In this document: one piece after another, positions 1 through 12,329 of the stretch
How positions within the stretch are numbered: the stretch's first letter is position 1
Layout of the letters: the number at the start of each line of letters is the position of its first letter
Assembly: GCA_002633005.1 (NCBI GenBank)
Contig: NMRA01000125.1
Location: 839,566 to 903,565 of the forward strand
Length of the DNA: 64,000 nucleotides
Direction: 5' to 3'
Source: Phoronis australis
Taxonomy: Eukaryota; Phoronida; Phoronidae
Program-made: the position numbers and the translations under genes
Notes under the pieces: generated by a model
The model's database searches: none
Seen by the model: only the letters and a program-made list of their open reading frames with translations
What the model was told of the DNA's origin: nothing

Positions 1-238
1 AGTGGGAAATTTTAGGGGTGAATGTGAGATTTGTCCTCCCTCCGTCGTTATGTGGATAAGCAGGAACCATGTGCACACTTCTGATCACATATGATGTCAT
101 TATTGTTTCACATAATGCATTTCCTAGGTTTCTATCTCAATTGTCAGTCTTTTGTGTGGCTCCTGATGTCACAGTGGAGGATATTTTCCCTTTTCAACGT
201 CTAAAATTGGTTTTTAAGAGTAGGAGCCCTTATATTCA

Positions 239-392
239 GGGGCGGATCCATGATTTTGAAATAAGGGGGCCAGGCCAGTGTATTAGAAGGATTTTTCCTG
301 TCAGACGTTCGCCCTCACGACCTGCCAATTGGAATCTGGGAGAATTTTAGGGGGGCATGACCCCTTGGCCCCCCTCTAAATCCGCTTCTGAT
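239..392 (+). mobile_element. GGCGGATCC-family repeat, copy 1
   Basis: Starts GGGGCGGATCCATGATTTTG and ends CTAAATCCGCTTCTG, so the ends form an inverted repeat around a GC-rich centre. Related copies are at 6785-6935, 11325-11380, 35090-35145, 43505-43815, 46854-46895 and next to the gap at 49055. Confidence 0.6.
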
Positions 393-3300
393 ATTACGCT
401 TTCCGTGTTATTGAAAATGTAAGTTACTGTGAATTCAGCGAGTTGCCAAAATGAAGTTTGGACGCCTCAAATTAAAACAAGGCCAGGTTCGACAATATTA
501 GCACGGAGTGGGGAATGGACTATCGTTTAATGCGTTATACAAAAGTTACTTGAATGACAATAGACTATTTTGTGATTCAAAGTGGAATTTCAAAGAACTC
601 TTTTGTTTTCAGCGGAGGTTTTTTCGATTTCAATAGAATTTTACCTGTCGTCGCCATCTCGGCAATAAGCTAAAGGTCGGGATATCGGTGTAGGCACTAG
701 AACCCCTATGGCCTAGAGCAAAAACGCATACCCTGTCTTCCATGTTGTTAAATTTCAAATTAGATTATCCACGATTAACGATTAACAGCGCCTAATGGCA
801 GCTTGTGCTCTTGAATTTCTTCGTAACTTAGTGTTCTTCCTGGCGTGTACCAGTACAGGGCAGGTCGGGCAGGGTTTGTTGCCTGGTTTTGACTGGTCAC
901 TTAGATCCGCCGTTTGATCCGCTAAGAGCAACCTTGTCCTCGAAGCAAACGGGATCTACCTTCACCATACGATTGAGGTGCCTACATACCACTGAGTGGT
1001 GTAATCTGTGGTTAGGCACTGTTCGGTCATGACAACCACAATATAAAAATTCGAACTTGGGTGGTGCACATTGCGTCATGTTATGCCAAGTGCTGCGACG
1101 TGCAGAATGTGGCTGACGCTTCCTTCTTCATCCTGTGGTTAATCTGTTTATTTTTTATGATTCCCAGTAGAAATTTTAGCCTACTTATAGAAGTTTGAAA
1201 GTTGTTTTTATCTTGTTTTGACGATTTCAGTTGCCTGCTTCATACAGTTTTGCAAGACACGCGCCAGTCACTTGAGGCGAGTAATCTTCGTTTAAGGGAT
1301 ATTATCAGAAAAAATTGATTTTATGAGACCAGCCTAAGCGCGGTCTCATAAAAACCTGGGACCCCTGCGTTCGTAGCTCAATTCTCTGCCATCGGAGAAG
1401 CTAAACCTCATATATATTGTACTGTATCTGATAAGGTCACCAGCCTTTCAGCGATTGTCAAAAGCCGTAACTGTTGAATTGTAATGATAAAATCTAACAG
1501 AATGGACGGATTTCGTTTATAGCTCCGGCAAAGCCAATACCTACAAGAAATCCATCTCATTTAAGAATAACCAAACATACATTTCGGTCTTAAAACCGAT
1601 AATGTGTCATCTTTAACGACGGATACAGTGACTTGGCTACAATAATTCCACATTCTAACCATGTTGATCAATCACTTTAGCAGTGCCGGACTAAACAACG
1701 GCCAATTAAACAACTCATAGCCCCTGCATAAAATAGGCGCCCTGCGTCGTAGTTACTCGGGCGGCCTCCGAACGTGGAGCGGGATGAAAACCGTGGCCAC
1801 CAGGAGGAGCTCGATACTTGTGGTAACCGGGGGAGGGAGGCCGATCGAAAGTTGTGGCAACCGGGGAGGGAGGCCGACCGATTTTATATTGATTGATTTA
1901 TTTAACGTCAGTTGATCATAAAAGTAATCCAATGCAACTCGATGAATGTAAAAATAAATTAAAATAGGACAATTGGTGTACGGGAGACACAAAAAGTAGT
2001 TACACTATTTCCATTGTGGTCCGTCCTATGCAGTGAGCTTAATACCTGAACCGTTTAGATAAAATTCATACATCAATAGATAAATAGATACAATAAATAA
2101 TTACGTAAGCAAATAATGTGAGGGTATTAAGTTAGGGTAACTATGTTGCGACCGAGTAGATAAAATATGTCATATATGGGGATCCCCAAGGTACGATGCG
2201 TTTAGAAATATAAAATGGGCGTTAGATTCATCCTTTGATAGTTTAAGAAATTAAACTTGTCTACATTTGGTGATGAAATTTGAGGGAACTTCTGTTTTTC
2301 CCAATTGGTTTAGTACAGTACACTGTTCCACGGCGTAAGACAGCTGACTCTAACTGTTGCTGTTGGCTGTTGAAATGATGAAGAAATATTGCGGGTCAGT
2401 GCCGTCTTTACCACAGGGCCAACCAGAGCACTTGCCCGCGAGCCCCACGACTCAGTACAGGGACCCCACGCCAATTCATGTCACTAAAAGTTAAATGATA
2501 CAACAGGCTTAGGGTCAGTGTGAAACATGAGTAAACAGTGTCCCCCTGTAATGTAACTTACCTGCACTAATGGAGCATCCAGGTAATTCACTGACTAACG
2601 GGCCCGTATTCTACATGTAGCATTCAAATACATGCAGGTAGGACACGTTTCTTTCCGTAGGGGGACATTCTACATGTACGCGGCGTACAATTAACGCTGT
2701 TCGTCAATTATTGAAATGCACTGCTGCTGGCGTAAGAGTAAGCTTACCGGTAAAAACAAATATTTTTGCTGGGTTACTATTTACGTTTTTATTGCTGTAA
2801 ACATCCGATTGGTATAACAGGGGTACCAGTGAACTAGTGCTGTACCCGGTGGTCCGTGACATCAATTAGACGACCCTGGTGAGGGTATTATGGCGATAAG
2901 AGCTATGTGTACCAATGGAATGAAGTTGTGAGGGACAAGTATTATTAAAGACTATCAGATATGACACTGTATTCGGCAATCAATAACTTTACCCTAGAGA
3001 ATTCGTTTGGCATAGACACGGTGGGTTACAGAGAAAAAGCGCAATTTTGTATAATGCCGACCAGGAGGCGAGGTAAAAATTTTGGAGACCGGGCACATTC
3101 ACTAAGGTGCGGAAAAACTTTGATGACCAGGGAATTCTCTAATCACTACGACCATCAGATTTAGTAGCTATTGAGGGCATAGCAAAGCTAAATACGGCAA
3201 ATTTGTGGACGCCATTTCCTTCAGCATTATGCTAGTAAAATCTTAAGCTAAAGTCGCAGAACATTGGCCTTTAATTAACGTAAGTTTCCGTGATAAGTGG

Positions 3301-6300
3301 GTAGAACATCAACATTGATGCTAAAGCCTTCACTTATATTCATTTTGTGCATGTATAATTTTTTCCATACAAGGATGTCGTACAGTCTATGGTCGACTGG
3401 TGTGACTTCTGACCAAGGCTTCCTCAGAGCTTCTTGCTTACACAAATCCCATCTCAGTGAAGCCCGGTACAATAGCGCACTGCTGCCCTTAATAAACCAA
3501 TCTCATTAATATAACTCAAAATTTCTAAAAATTAATCGATAATTTAATACCGTTATATTGATTACCCGTTTAAAGCTAACTAAAAATACACTCTTTAATT
3601 TCCATTCGAAAATCAAATTTTGACGAGTGGCGTTCAATGTTACAACGGTAGTTACAGCAGCATTCACCCACAGTTTCGATCAAATGCCACATTTAAGACA
3701 TAAATCGTGACAAAAGTGGTCTGGCGTCGCCAGCCTTACTCAATTTAAACGTGATCTCCCGCTAAGGAGAACACAATAAGCACAATATTTAAAACAACCC
3801 TGTGGTTACCTTGGCTTCGAAAAACCAATTTATACAAAGCACCTTATTGTCCAGCAAAAGCTTTCAAAACAAACCCTTGCTTTTGTTCCAGGAAGCGATG
3901 TAAGCTAATTGTTCCCGCTGATGACAATCAACGTTTTAGTTTTGACGGTGGTGTAACCCAAAGAATTTTTGTGCACCCAGTAGGGTGAGTTCGAGATGCA
4001 AAGGGACCCATTTCAGCAGCGAAAGCTTCTGTGAAGAAAGTTGTGTGTTTGTAGAGATTCTTTGGCGTGACCTACAGTAGCTTTTAATACAGGTAATTTA
4101 AAATTCAGTGAAAATTGGCGTAAAGGCTGTAATTAGACAAATCTACAGAAATTGAACACAAAACTCCTGGAAGATTGTTTAGCATTGCTAGCCAACTGAT
4201 GCACGCACACAGTGGTTCGTTTTGTTGGGAAGGCAAATACGTCACACAATTATGAACTGGCCGTGAAAACCCAGCAACGCACCGGAGCAGCATCTCCTGC
4301 AACCCAGCGGTGGGATCTACTTACGTCAACATTTTTGCACAAATCTCAGTCAGTCTTGAAAATCTGCCGAATTAAACATTTTAGAATATTTTGACTTGTG
4401 AACGCCATTGGGGGACCTGACCGTAACCATTGAATTAATAAGCTTCGGGACCCTTTGTGGTATCCTCTATATCACAAACGAAAGTGCGGCGATAACTTTT
4501 TTAAAGCTTCATGGTAGCCAAAATTGAAAACACCCGTGGCTTAGTAAATTTGAATCTTCAACCATTTTTTTTTCGGAAAGAGTTCATTGCAACTTTGAAT
4601 GACACAGCGAAGATATAAAGGAGCCGCTTGAAAGGAGCTTGTCAAAACAACTGAACACTTAGATATGAGTGGTGATCAAAAGTGTTCGCGTCTATACGAC
4701 CAAGAATACTGTAGACTAGACTTTTGATGAGTGTCTTCTCTTGGCCACGCAATATCTACGATTTTTTTAGAAATATGATCCGTATTTGCCATGGAAATGT
4801 TCGTAAAGGCTTATGACTACGGAATACCCAAATGCACAGCTCATTTTCCGATACTTTATTTTTCAAACCCAGCGCACATTTGTTTTATGCGGAGTCCTGT
4901 GAGAACTTAACTGTATACACCCATCCGCCCCGACATATAAGTTCATCTTTTTATCTTCCAACAGCTAATACGTTGCATTAATAGCTAAACTAAACACGAT
5001 TTCTGTCCTTCGAATATTGCCACATTGCATTACTTGAGAGAAGGCTCCGCAAATTGGCTTAGAACAGCGGGTCACTATGTATGATGGCAAGAAGCAAAAA
5101 GTTTTTCGCGAAACGCGTATTTAGACGTTCAGCTGCTGAAAAACACAATTGGTGCATCACACGTATTGCCGTCACGATACATGTAGTTGCGTTGACGTGT
5201 ACGTTTCCCACACTTGGTACAAAAAAATGCAACTGAACATGAAAGACGGCGTATCGTGCTGGGTTCAGGTTCACGCACTCCAGGTTTTAGAAATGCTAAA
5301 ATGTGCTATTGTTCTGCAAGACTTCTGCACCGTACCCAGTCGGACCAAAATGATGTCACACTACACTGGAAAACACGTGTCCCGACAATATTAAAAAGTG
5401 GGGGTGGTAGATTATTTTTAGATCAGCGTCACGGCTGTAGTGAAAAGGAGTGCTCTGACTTCGTCAGTTGAAGTTGTTTCGAGTTCTGGTCACTGATCAT
5501 TAAAGAGTCGTCGTGGTATACATTGACACTTGTTTTTATCCGGTGAATTAAACCTACGTTGTTGATATCGGAAACGATATTTATTTCGTACTCTTAACTA
5601 TGCCGGGTTAGTTCATGTGCACGGGGTCCGAGGGTCATTTGCTAGCACGGGTCGTTTTGTCCAAATATCTATGGACATTTCTCCTATTCCTCTGACGTAC
5701 ATGTAGGTGCAGCTGAATGAGTTGCTTTGGCATATCACCATCCTCACAAATTTCCATTGTCTTATCCCAATACGAGAGAGATTTCCAACAATCCTGCATG
5801 CACGCATGTTAGGGGGCGCCGCAAAAGGTCGCCAAAATGTAAAAACTTAGCTCGGTGAAGATTCAAAGCTTTCAGAAATGGTCGCTATGGTTACATATCG
5901 GGTGCAGGGCTAGCGAGAGCGGTTCATTGCCATACACACAAAAAAAACATCCATGGGGAACTGAAGCCAATTCGACCGCAATAAGTAGAGTATCTCCGCG
6001 TCATACAAGCAAGCCTTCTCCGATGTAACTGTACATGTAAATGCACGTTTGATAATTTGAGCTGGAAGCTGTTTAAAAACTAACTATTCTTCAGTTAATG
6101 ATTAAAGGGATTTTATCGATTTTAGGGACGAAAAGCTCATTTTGGGGGTTATTATTGAATAAGATAGAATTCCTGAAGTTATTAGATTTGACCAGCGCTA
6201 TAAAACAACACTGGTTGTGTTTTTATGATTTTGTCGTATATTGTTGCCAATATCTGTGAGACGTTTTTTGAAATCGAAGCCTGTGACTGAACAAGTTAAA

Positions 6301-6784
6301 CACGCTTACAATACTGTGCTATTTATCGCCGTATTGCTCTCGGCCCGCGCGAGCCCGAGCGTTCTGAAAGAGGGTTCCAGGATTGATTTCTATCTCAGAG
6401 AGACTAATTACAGAAAATCATTGTTGCCAATAACGCCACTTATTTAATATCGAATGAAATATTGACATTGGGAACTCAATAACTGGTTTGTAGTGATTCC
6501 CAGAAATCGGAAAAAAGATAAAAAACAAGAATGAGTTTGCAGCTGCTGCAATACAAAACAAGAATCGTTCATTGTCATGGTTTGACATGACCATGTTGTT
6601 CGTGAGAAAGATACATGTAGGTACAGTTAGGCGTAGGACTGGCGGAGCGGGGGATGATTAAGTTGGAGACGAAGTGTAACAAACTGGTTTTTTCACAGCA
6701 CAGCTTCCGTGATTTTGTCAGTACATTCCTGGTAATGGAAACTGTCCAGCTACGTGCAGAAGTGCCCAAGAAGCAGTGGCAAAT
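393..6784. other. Intergenic, no gene recognised
   Basis: Only short open frames without recognisable domains. It holds an imperfect 36-bp duplication at about 1815-1885 (GGGAGGGAGGCCGA) and the hairpin at 1319. Several TACATGTA words occur (5180, 5698, 6030). Confidence 0.6.
1319..1353. repeat. Perfect 12-bp inverted repeat (hairpin)
   Basis: TTTTATGAGACC and GGTCTCATAAAA flank an 11-nt loop AGCCTAAGCGC. The stem has no mismatch. No gene is adjacent, and its role is unknown; it could be the remnant of a small transposon. Confidence 0.7.
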
Positions 6785-6935
6785 TTAGGGGGGGGGGGGG
6801 CAAGGGGCCATGCCCCCATTAAAATTCGTCCAGGTTCCATTCGGAAGTTCGGGGTTTCGGGGTACGAATGTTTCAAAATCCTGGCTAATATTCCGCCCTG
6901 ACCCCCACCAACTCAAAACCCTGGATCCACCCTTC
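6785..6935 (-). mobile_element. GGCGGATCC-family repeat, copy 2
   Basis: Opens with a poly-G run and GCCATGCCCCCATTAAAATT, and ends CTCAAAACCCTGGATCCACC, the inverted family end. Confidence 0.55.
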
Positions 6936-8410
6936 GAAAAAACTAGTTGAGGCTGGTCCGCCTCTCGGTGGACTTCAATGAAGCCAAAAAACGTACAGTT
7001 TTGAAAACAAAACACAAGTATACTGTTTTGCCTATTTTGAAAATACAAATAACAACAAAATCACTAGTTGTCGAGCGTGCAGCTTTACACCAGGTCAGTG
7101 TGCATACTGTCCGTGCTAGTTTCTAATCTCAATGTAAGAACTATAGACATTATGTAATCAATAGACGAAAACTGGGATTTTCATTTTTGTTTGTTTTTTA
7201 TACTGGAGGATAAAGGTCCATTTAATACCATATCGTATTTTCGTTTTACCTCTCCAGTTTCGACCTATAACATTTAATCATCATGGGCGTAGTTTGTGTT
7301 ACATAATATCTGGTTCTTGATTTTTGTGGAGATGATTCATTACGGGAAATTTATTGAATTCAAGTTTAAAGGACTTCGTATGTCAGAAAGAGAGATTTTT
7401 CTGAGGGGATGCGTTCGCCCCCAAGCTGAAAAAATTAGGCCGGGTTCCCGACCCGTGTCCGCCCACGCCTACCATTCCACTCCTGAATACCAACCCTTAA
7501 GTATTGGCCAATAAAATCTCGACTACCACAATTTCATTTTCAATTTTAGATTGAATGTTCAAATTTCAACTGGAAACCTGCCCACGGATGGTCAGTTGCA
7601 ATTCTTCAAACGTGTTAAGGATGATAACTCGCAACTGCATGGCTCTCGAACAATATATGTATCTGTGGACGCGTGTGGTCCTTAGTTTCCGCGCGTGCAC
7701 CTGGTGCCCCAGAAAACTTAGAACTAATGTAAGTAATGAAAACAAACTAAGTGCTGAAGATAAAAATCTTTTTGATTACTGGAATTTATACCACCAAACC
7801 AAGTTTTAAATCGACAAAAGACCACACGCATCGCCGAAATGCGCCAGAAAGGATCCCCCATGTAGTTAATTGAGTTTGATCTTTTTTGTTTGCTTGATTG
7901 CGTTACACGACTCGTTTGACGTCACCGTTGAGGCCTTCACGGGACAGTCACCAGATGGCGTGACCCTTGGGCTCGAGTCGAGCCGCCGCCGGTGTTGGCT
8001 TACGAAGTAACTAATGCTGCATGAGACACCAAATTATTTAACTTGAAATTTCACATCATCCAACACCTAAGCAAAAGTGTAACAGGCAAAGGTAGGATAT
8101 CGATAAAATGGCCCGTGTACACTTTTTGTGTTAGTGAATGGTGTATATTAGCATATTGGATCATTCGCCATCTTCAAATATATGATCGTTTAACCCATGA
8201 AAACAAACAGTTCGCGCTATGACGAAGAACTAGTTTACATTTATTTGTTATTTTGATTAACTTATTAAACTTAACTATTGACAGTCTCGGTAAAAATAAT
8301 TGCGACGACACAGAAAACACTCTTACCTTCAGGTAAAAAATAAAACCAATTGGATGTTTAAACAGTCAAATAGGTAACTGACAATGACCTGACCGCTTCC
8401 ATCCAGCAAC

Positions 8411-8411
<1 letters not shown>

Positions 8412-8477
<66 letters not shown>

Positions 8478-8488
8478 TATATATATAT
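8412..8488. repeat. (AT)n microsatellite
   Basis: About 77 bp of almost uninterrupted AT dinucleotides with one AAA interruption near the right end. Confidence 0.97.
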
Positions 8489-8877
8489 GCCATCAATGCA
8501 TTAAATAAATAGAATTATCGAGAAAATCGCAACAAGTTAGTGGATTCCGGCTTTTGTTTTTACCAAAGAACGCCAGCTTCTATTAATAGTAGTGAACGTA
8601 CTAAGTGAATCAACGTATCCGGAACGGATGCGCAGACTTGACCTCTTTATAGTGAAGAGACAAATCTCAGTCATGGGTCAACCAATGTTCGTCCGCTCAC
8701 AGTCAGTGAAAAGCAAAAACCCTAAAACGCCGGGTACCCAATCGACGTATCGCCAATTCTTAGAACGGTCTACCGGCGATCACTTTGTTTACGGACTCCA
8801 CCAAGCTAGAGGTTACCAACAAACTTAAGTTTGTCAGTCATTTTCACTAAGGAGGTCCTATCATGCTGCATGCGAAA

Positions 8878-9135
8878 CATGCGCGCACCGGGGGAGGGGG
8901 CTCAGGGCCCCCCCGCCCCAATTTGGCGACATAGACGAAAAGCTCCGCCTCAGAGAAATGAAAACTCCGAAATAAAGTAGAAAAGGAAAAAAGTCCACTA
9001 AAATGCAGGAACTATCAAAAGGCGATGAATGCAAAATCCATAGCTCTGAACGCACCCCGTGAATCTTGGTAAAAGGTCCACATTCTCAAAAATTCGAGCC
9101 CCCCACTCAATTTTTAAGGCTGGGTGCGCGCATGT
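8878..9135 (+). mobile_element. MITE of the GCGCACC family, copy 1
   Basis: About 258 bp with terminal inverted repeats ACATGCGCGCACC and GGGTGCGCGCATGT. Inside are GAACTATCAAAAGGCGATGA, TAAAAGGTCCACATTCTCAA and AAATTCGAGCCCCCC, shared with the copies at 26661 and 33767. A possible GAA target duplication flanks it. No transposase is encoded; it must have been moved in trans. Confidence 0.75.
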
Positions 9136-12106
9136 GAAATGACGATCATTTTTGCCACTACTGAATCAGGCAAAATGATAAATAATGCACTCCAATGCAG
9201 TACGTGTAGATCAGTTGCCGAACACAACTAGTTGAAAGAGATTGTTAGAGTAGATTGTTAGCCAAACTCGCCGAAACATCACAAAATTCCACGTTTGGTC
9301 ATCTTTGCAAACTGAAGTTTGAAAGTTTTTGCCGACGGTAGACCTACTTTAATGTCTTGCTAATGGCAGCCCATTCTCAAAAACTTCTTTTGAACCTCTG
9401 ATAAACCCCCAGTCCAGCAACTGTCTATCATTATTGACATGCTGTCTGATGGATCTGAGTAGCAACGAGAAACCACGGAGGGCCATTGTTTAACTAATCT
9501 GACATTCGACATTTAGTGATGATCGGTGACTTATGTGAACGAGTACGCTGTTTCCGGTTGGAATGATACAAATCAACTGCCAAAGTATACATACTCAGGC
9601 GAACATGCCACAAAGATGAGACCCATGGTTGTTGTACTTTGTTCTTGAAAGCACGATCCAATAGGAATGATAACTACTGAACACTTGACAAGTAAATAGC
9701 TATACACTATTTTGTATCGTTTAATTCGTGGTTCAAAGAATTATAACAACGATGTCGAGTAACTACCCACTGAAATAGTGTGGTAGAGCTAAATACCCTA
9801 TTAGATTGGACGATGTGTCTTAACCACACAGCCTTGTCGCTCAATACACAATCAGTTATAAGGCGTGAACAATATCCTGAAAAGATCACTGGTGGTATCC
9901 CGGGGAAGATTAGGCCTAATTGTTATTAAAAACGACAATCGGCACGCGTCTCAATTGTCCTGAAGCAGACGGTTTTCTGGACTATTTGCGGTTGCGGTCA
10001 CACAAAATTGTAATGAATAGTTATCATGGTGTCGAATCGTTATGTAAGCGGAAGTCATTAGCTTTTTTGAGACGGTGAATCGGAAGCCATGGTAGTTCTT
10101 TGTAATTATTAAGTCATCACCTCGGGGGGACCACACATTCGTAGCCACCGCAGGCGCCTCCAGCCCAACCCATTTTCGTCAGGTACGCTTGAATAGAGCA
10201 TTGTCCGAAGAACGATCAGAGGTGTCTTCGAGAAAAAAAAACTAATAAACAATGGTATCCCTCAATTGAGCACTCCCAAGACGTATGCATAGCACACGGT
10301 ACCCAGATTTAAAAATTTAAAAATAAATTTCCGCAAGCCACACTCCACGGCGAAATAAACATAAAACGCAAGGTACATGTAACACCTACTTAAAGGCATA
10401 CCTGTATATTAACATATGGAACAGCTGATCGTTAAAATATAATATCACCTGCAGGAGTAGATTCGCCTCCACAGACGATGAACCAAAAAGTTGCAAACGG
10501 TGGTCTACGTCTAAACCAGAGGGTACACGGCTATATTTTTGACGGGGAAGCACCTTAAAATTTAGGACACGGTACCCGTTTAGAGAATTTACTACGGAAG
10601 AAAGGGGATCCATTTGTAGGTTCCATAAAAAATCTTCCAAATTTTGTCAAGCAATTTGTTCATACCACCCTTTTGAAGCGGTCATTCCACAAACCTAACC
10701 CCTTTGATAGGGTTTAGTTGGACTTAACAAAACAGTACAAGAACAGTTGTACATGACGTCTTTGGAGCACCACTCTTAGGGCCGGCGAAAAACGATCGCC
10801 TCCGTCCACTGAGCTTTTGGACTCAAATATCGCATTGAAGCCAAGTAGCACTATTTGAACACACGGCAAGGGAAATCATTGGGAGAATTTCAAGAAGCGA
10901 CTACCATAAATAACACTTGTCAAAGCTGTTGAATCTATTTGAGCAATATTTGGTTTCTTAGCAAAGTCAGGTTACTTTGCAATTGAAATATTGCACAAGA
11001 CGTCAAAGTTGTGTCAGCAAACGAAACTGGAATACTTGTGGCTAGTTTGACGTCATGTAGCGTTATGGTACATCAACAGCACTTAACACGAGGAAATTGC
11101 GAAAATTGCTTAGTGAGAGATTATGATGTAACCCAACGAGAAAATGTTCCTTTTTAGATTGTCAAGTCTCCATACAGAATTAATATAAATCGATTAAAAC
11201 ATTTGGTGAAATCGGTGACGTCACCTTGGGTACTTATAATTTTGCAATGAATCGTTCTGAAGAGCGAGTATATGGTGCCAATAGGTAAGCATGAGAGTCG
11301 AAAGATGTCAAAAACCGTTGCAGTGGTGGATTCAGGGGACTAAAGGGGCCATGCCCACTCCTCCTAACATTCTTGAAGTCCACTTAAAATTGACATTTTT
11401 GATTCCGTTAATTTAGGAATTACACTGTTCTCGTTCAGTTTACACGTTAACATGTTCTTCAACATAAGTCAAATAAACGCTTTTGGCATGATGACTTCGC
11501 GTCCATATTTAGCTATTGACTCAACACCTTGATCAAAGTTATGCAAATATCCTAGGAAGGACCAAGCACGACTGTGGCCTAACTTAAAAGAATAACTTCT
11601 ACCGGTATGGATTAGACAACATATTTGTAACGAGAAATAATAAGTTCTACACTGTGACCAAGCAAGGTAGCAAAATCGTCATTCTAATCACGTGGTGCAT
11701 GCCACGGCGGAATATGCAAAGATAAATAAAACTCATCTTTCGCAGAGTGTAACTGAAACAAATTCAAATGAACCACATGCTGTTGAAAAATCTGAATTAT
11801 TCTGATGAAGTCGACTGTGCAAACATTTGAGAGCGAGATTATGTGAAATCTCACCGTGACATAGGCCTACATGTACGTTCTTCCGAAGCAGCAGAAAAGC
11901 ATACCAGAGCGCTACCTATTGCCAAATTCGGTGTAGCATATGTGTACTCGGTAGCAATGCGATCGGCACTAGGTTACTAAAGAACATATGCAAGAACATT
12001 GGCATTACGATGTGAATCACTAGCTTCACGGAATTCCTCGTCTTTACACCTACAATTTGACATGTTGCTCAACAAGAGAACGAAAAATCTGTGTGGGATT
12101 GCAGCA
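9136..12106. other. Intergenic, downstream of RNF103
   Basis: No recognisable exon on either strand. An 84-codon minus-strand frame at 10386-10640 has no known domain. A short GGCGGATCC-like fragment lies at 11325-11380. Confidence 0.55.
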
Positions 12107-12112
12107 TTTATT
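12107..12112 (-). promoter_or_regulatory. Candidate poly(A) signal of RNF103
   Basis: AATAAA on the minus strand about 218 nt downstream of the RNF103 stop codon. It fits a short 3' UTR. No transcript evidence is available. Confidence 0.5.
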
Positions 12113-12329
12113 TCCATGAGTAGCTCTCAAGAAACAACAATGGTAAGTCACATGTCACTCTTGCCCATTTGAAAGTCAACTGGTTTACAAGAAACACGAT
12201 CAGGTCTCAGTCATAGCATCATTTTTTACAGCACAGTAATTTTCAAGGAACCCAAAGGCTTCATATTTCATTCAAGGGAAGAAATAAAAAATCCATCAAA
12301 AACTGCACCGGTCTTCATTGGGTAATCCA

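Noticed and set aside
10386-10640. 84-codon minus-strand frame
   Set aside because: Looks mildly protein-like but has no recognisable domain or flanking exons.
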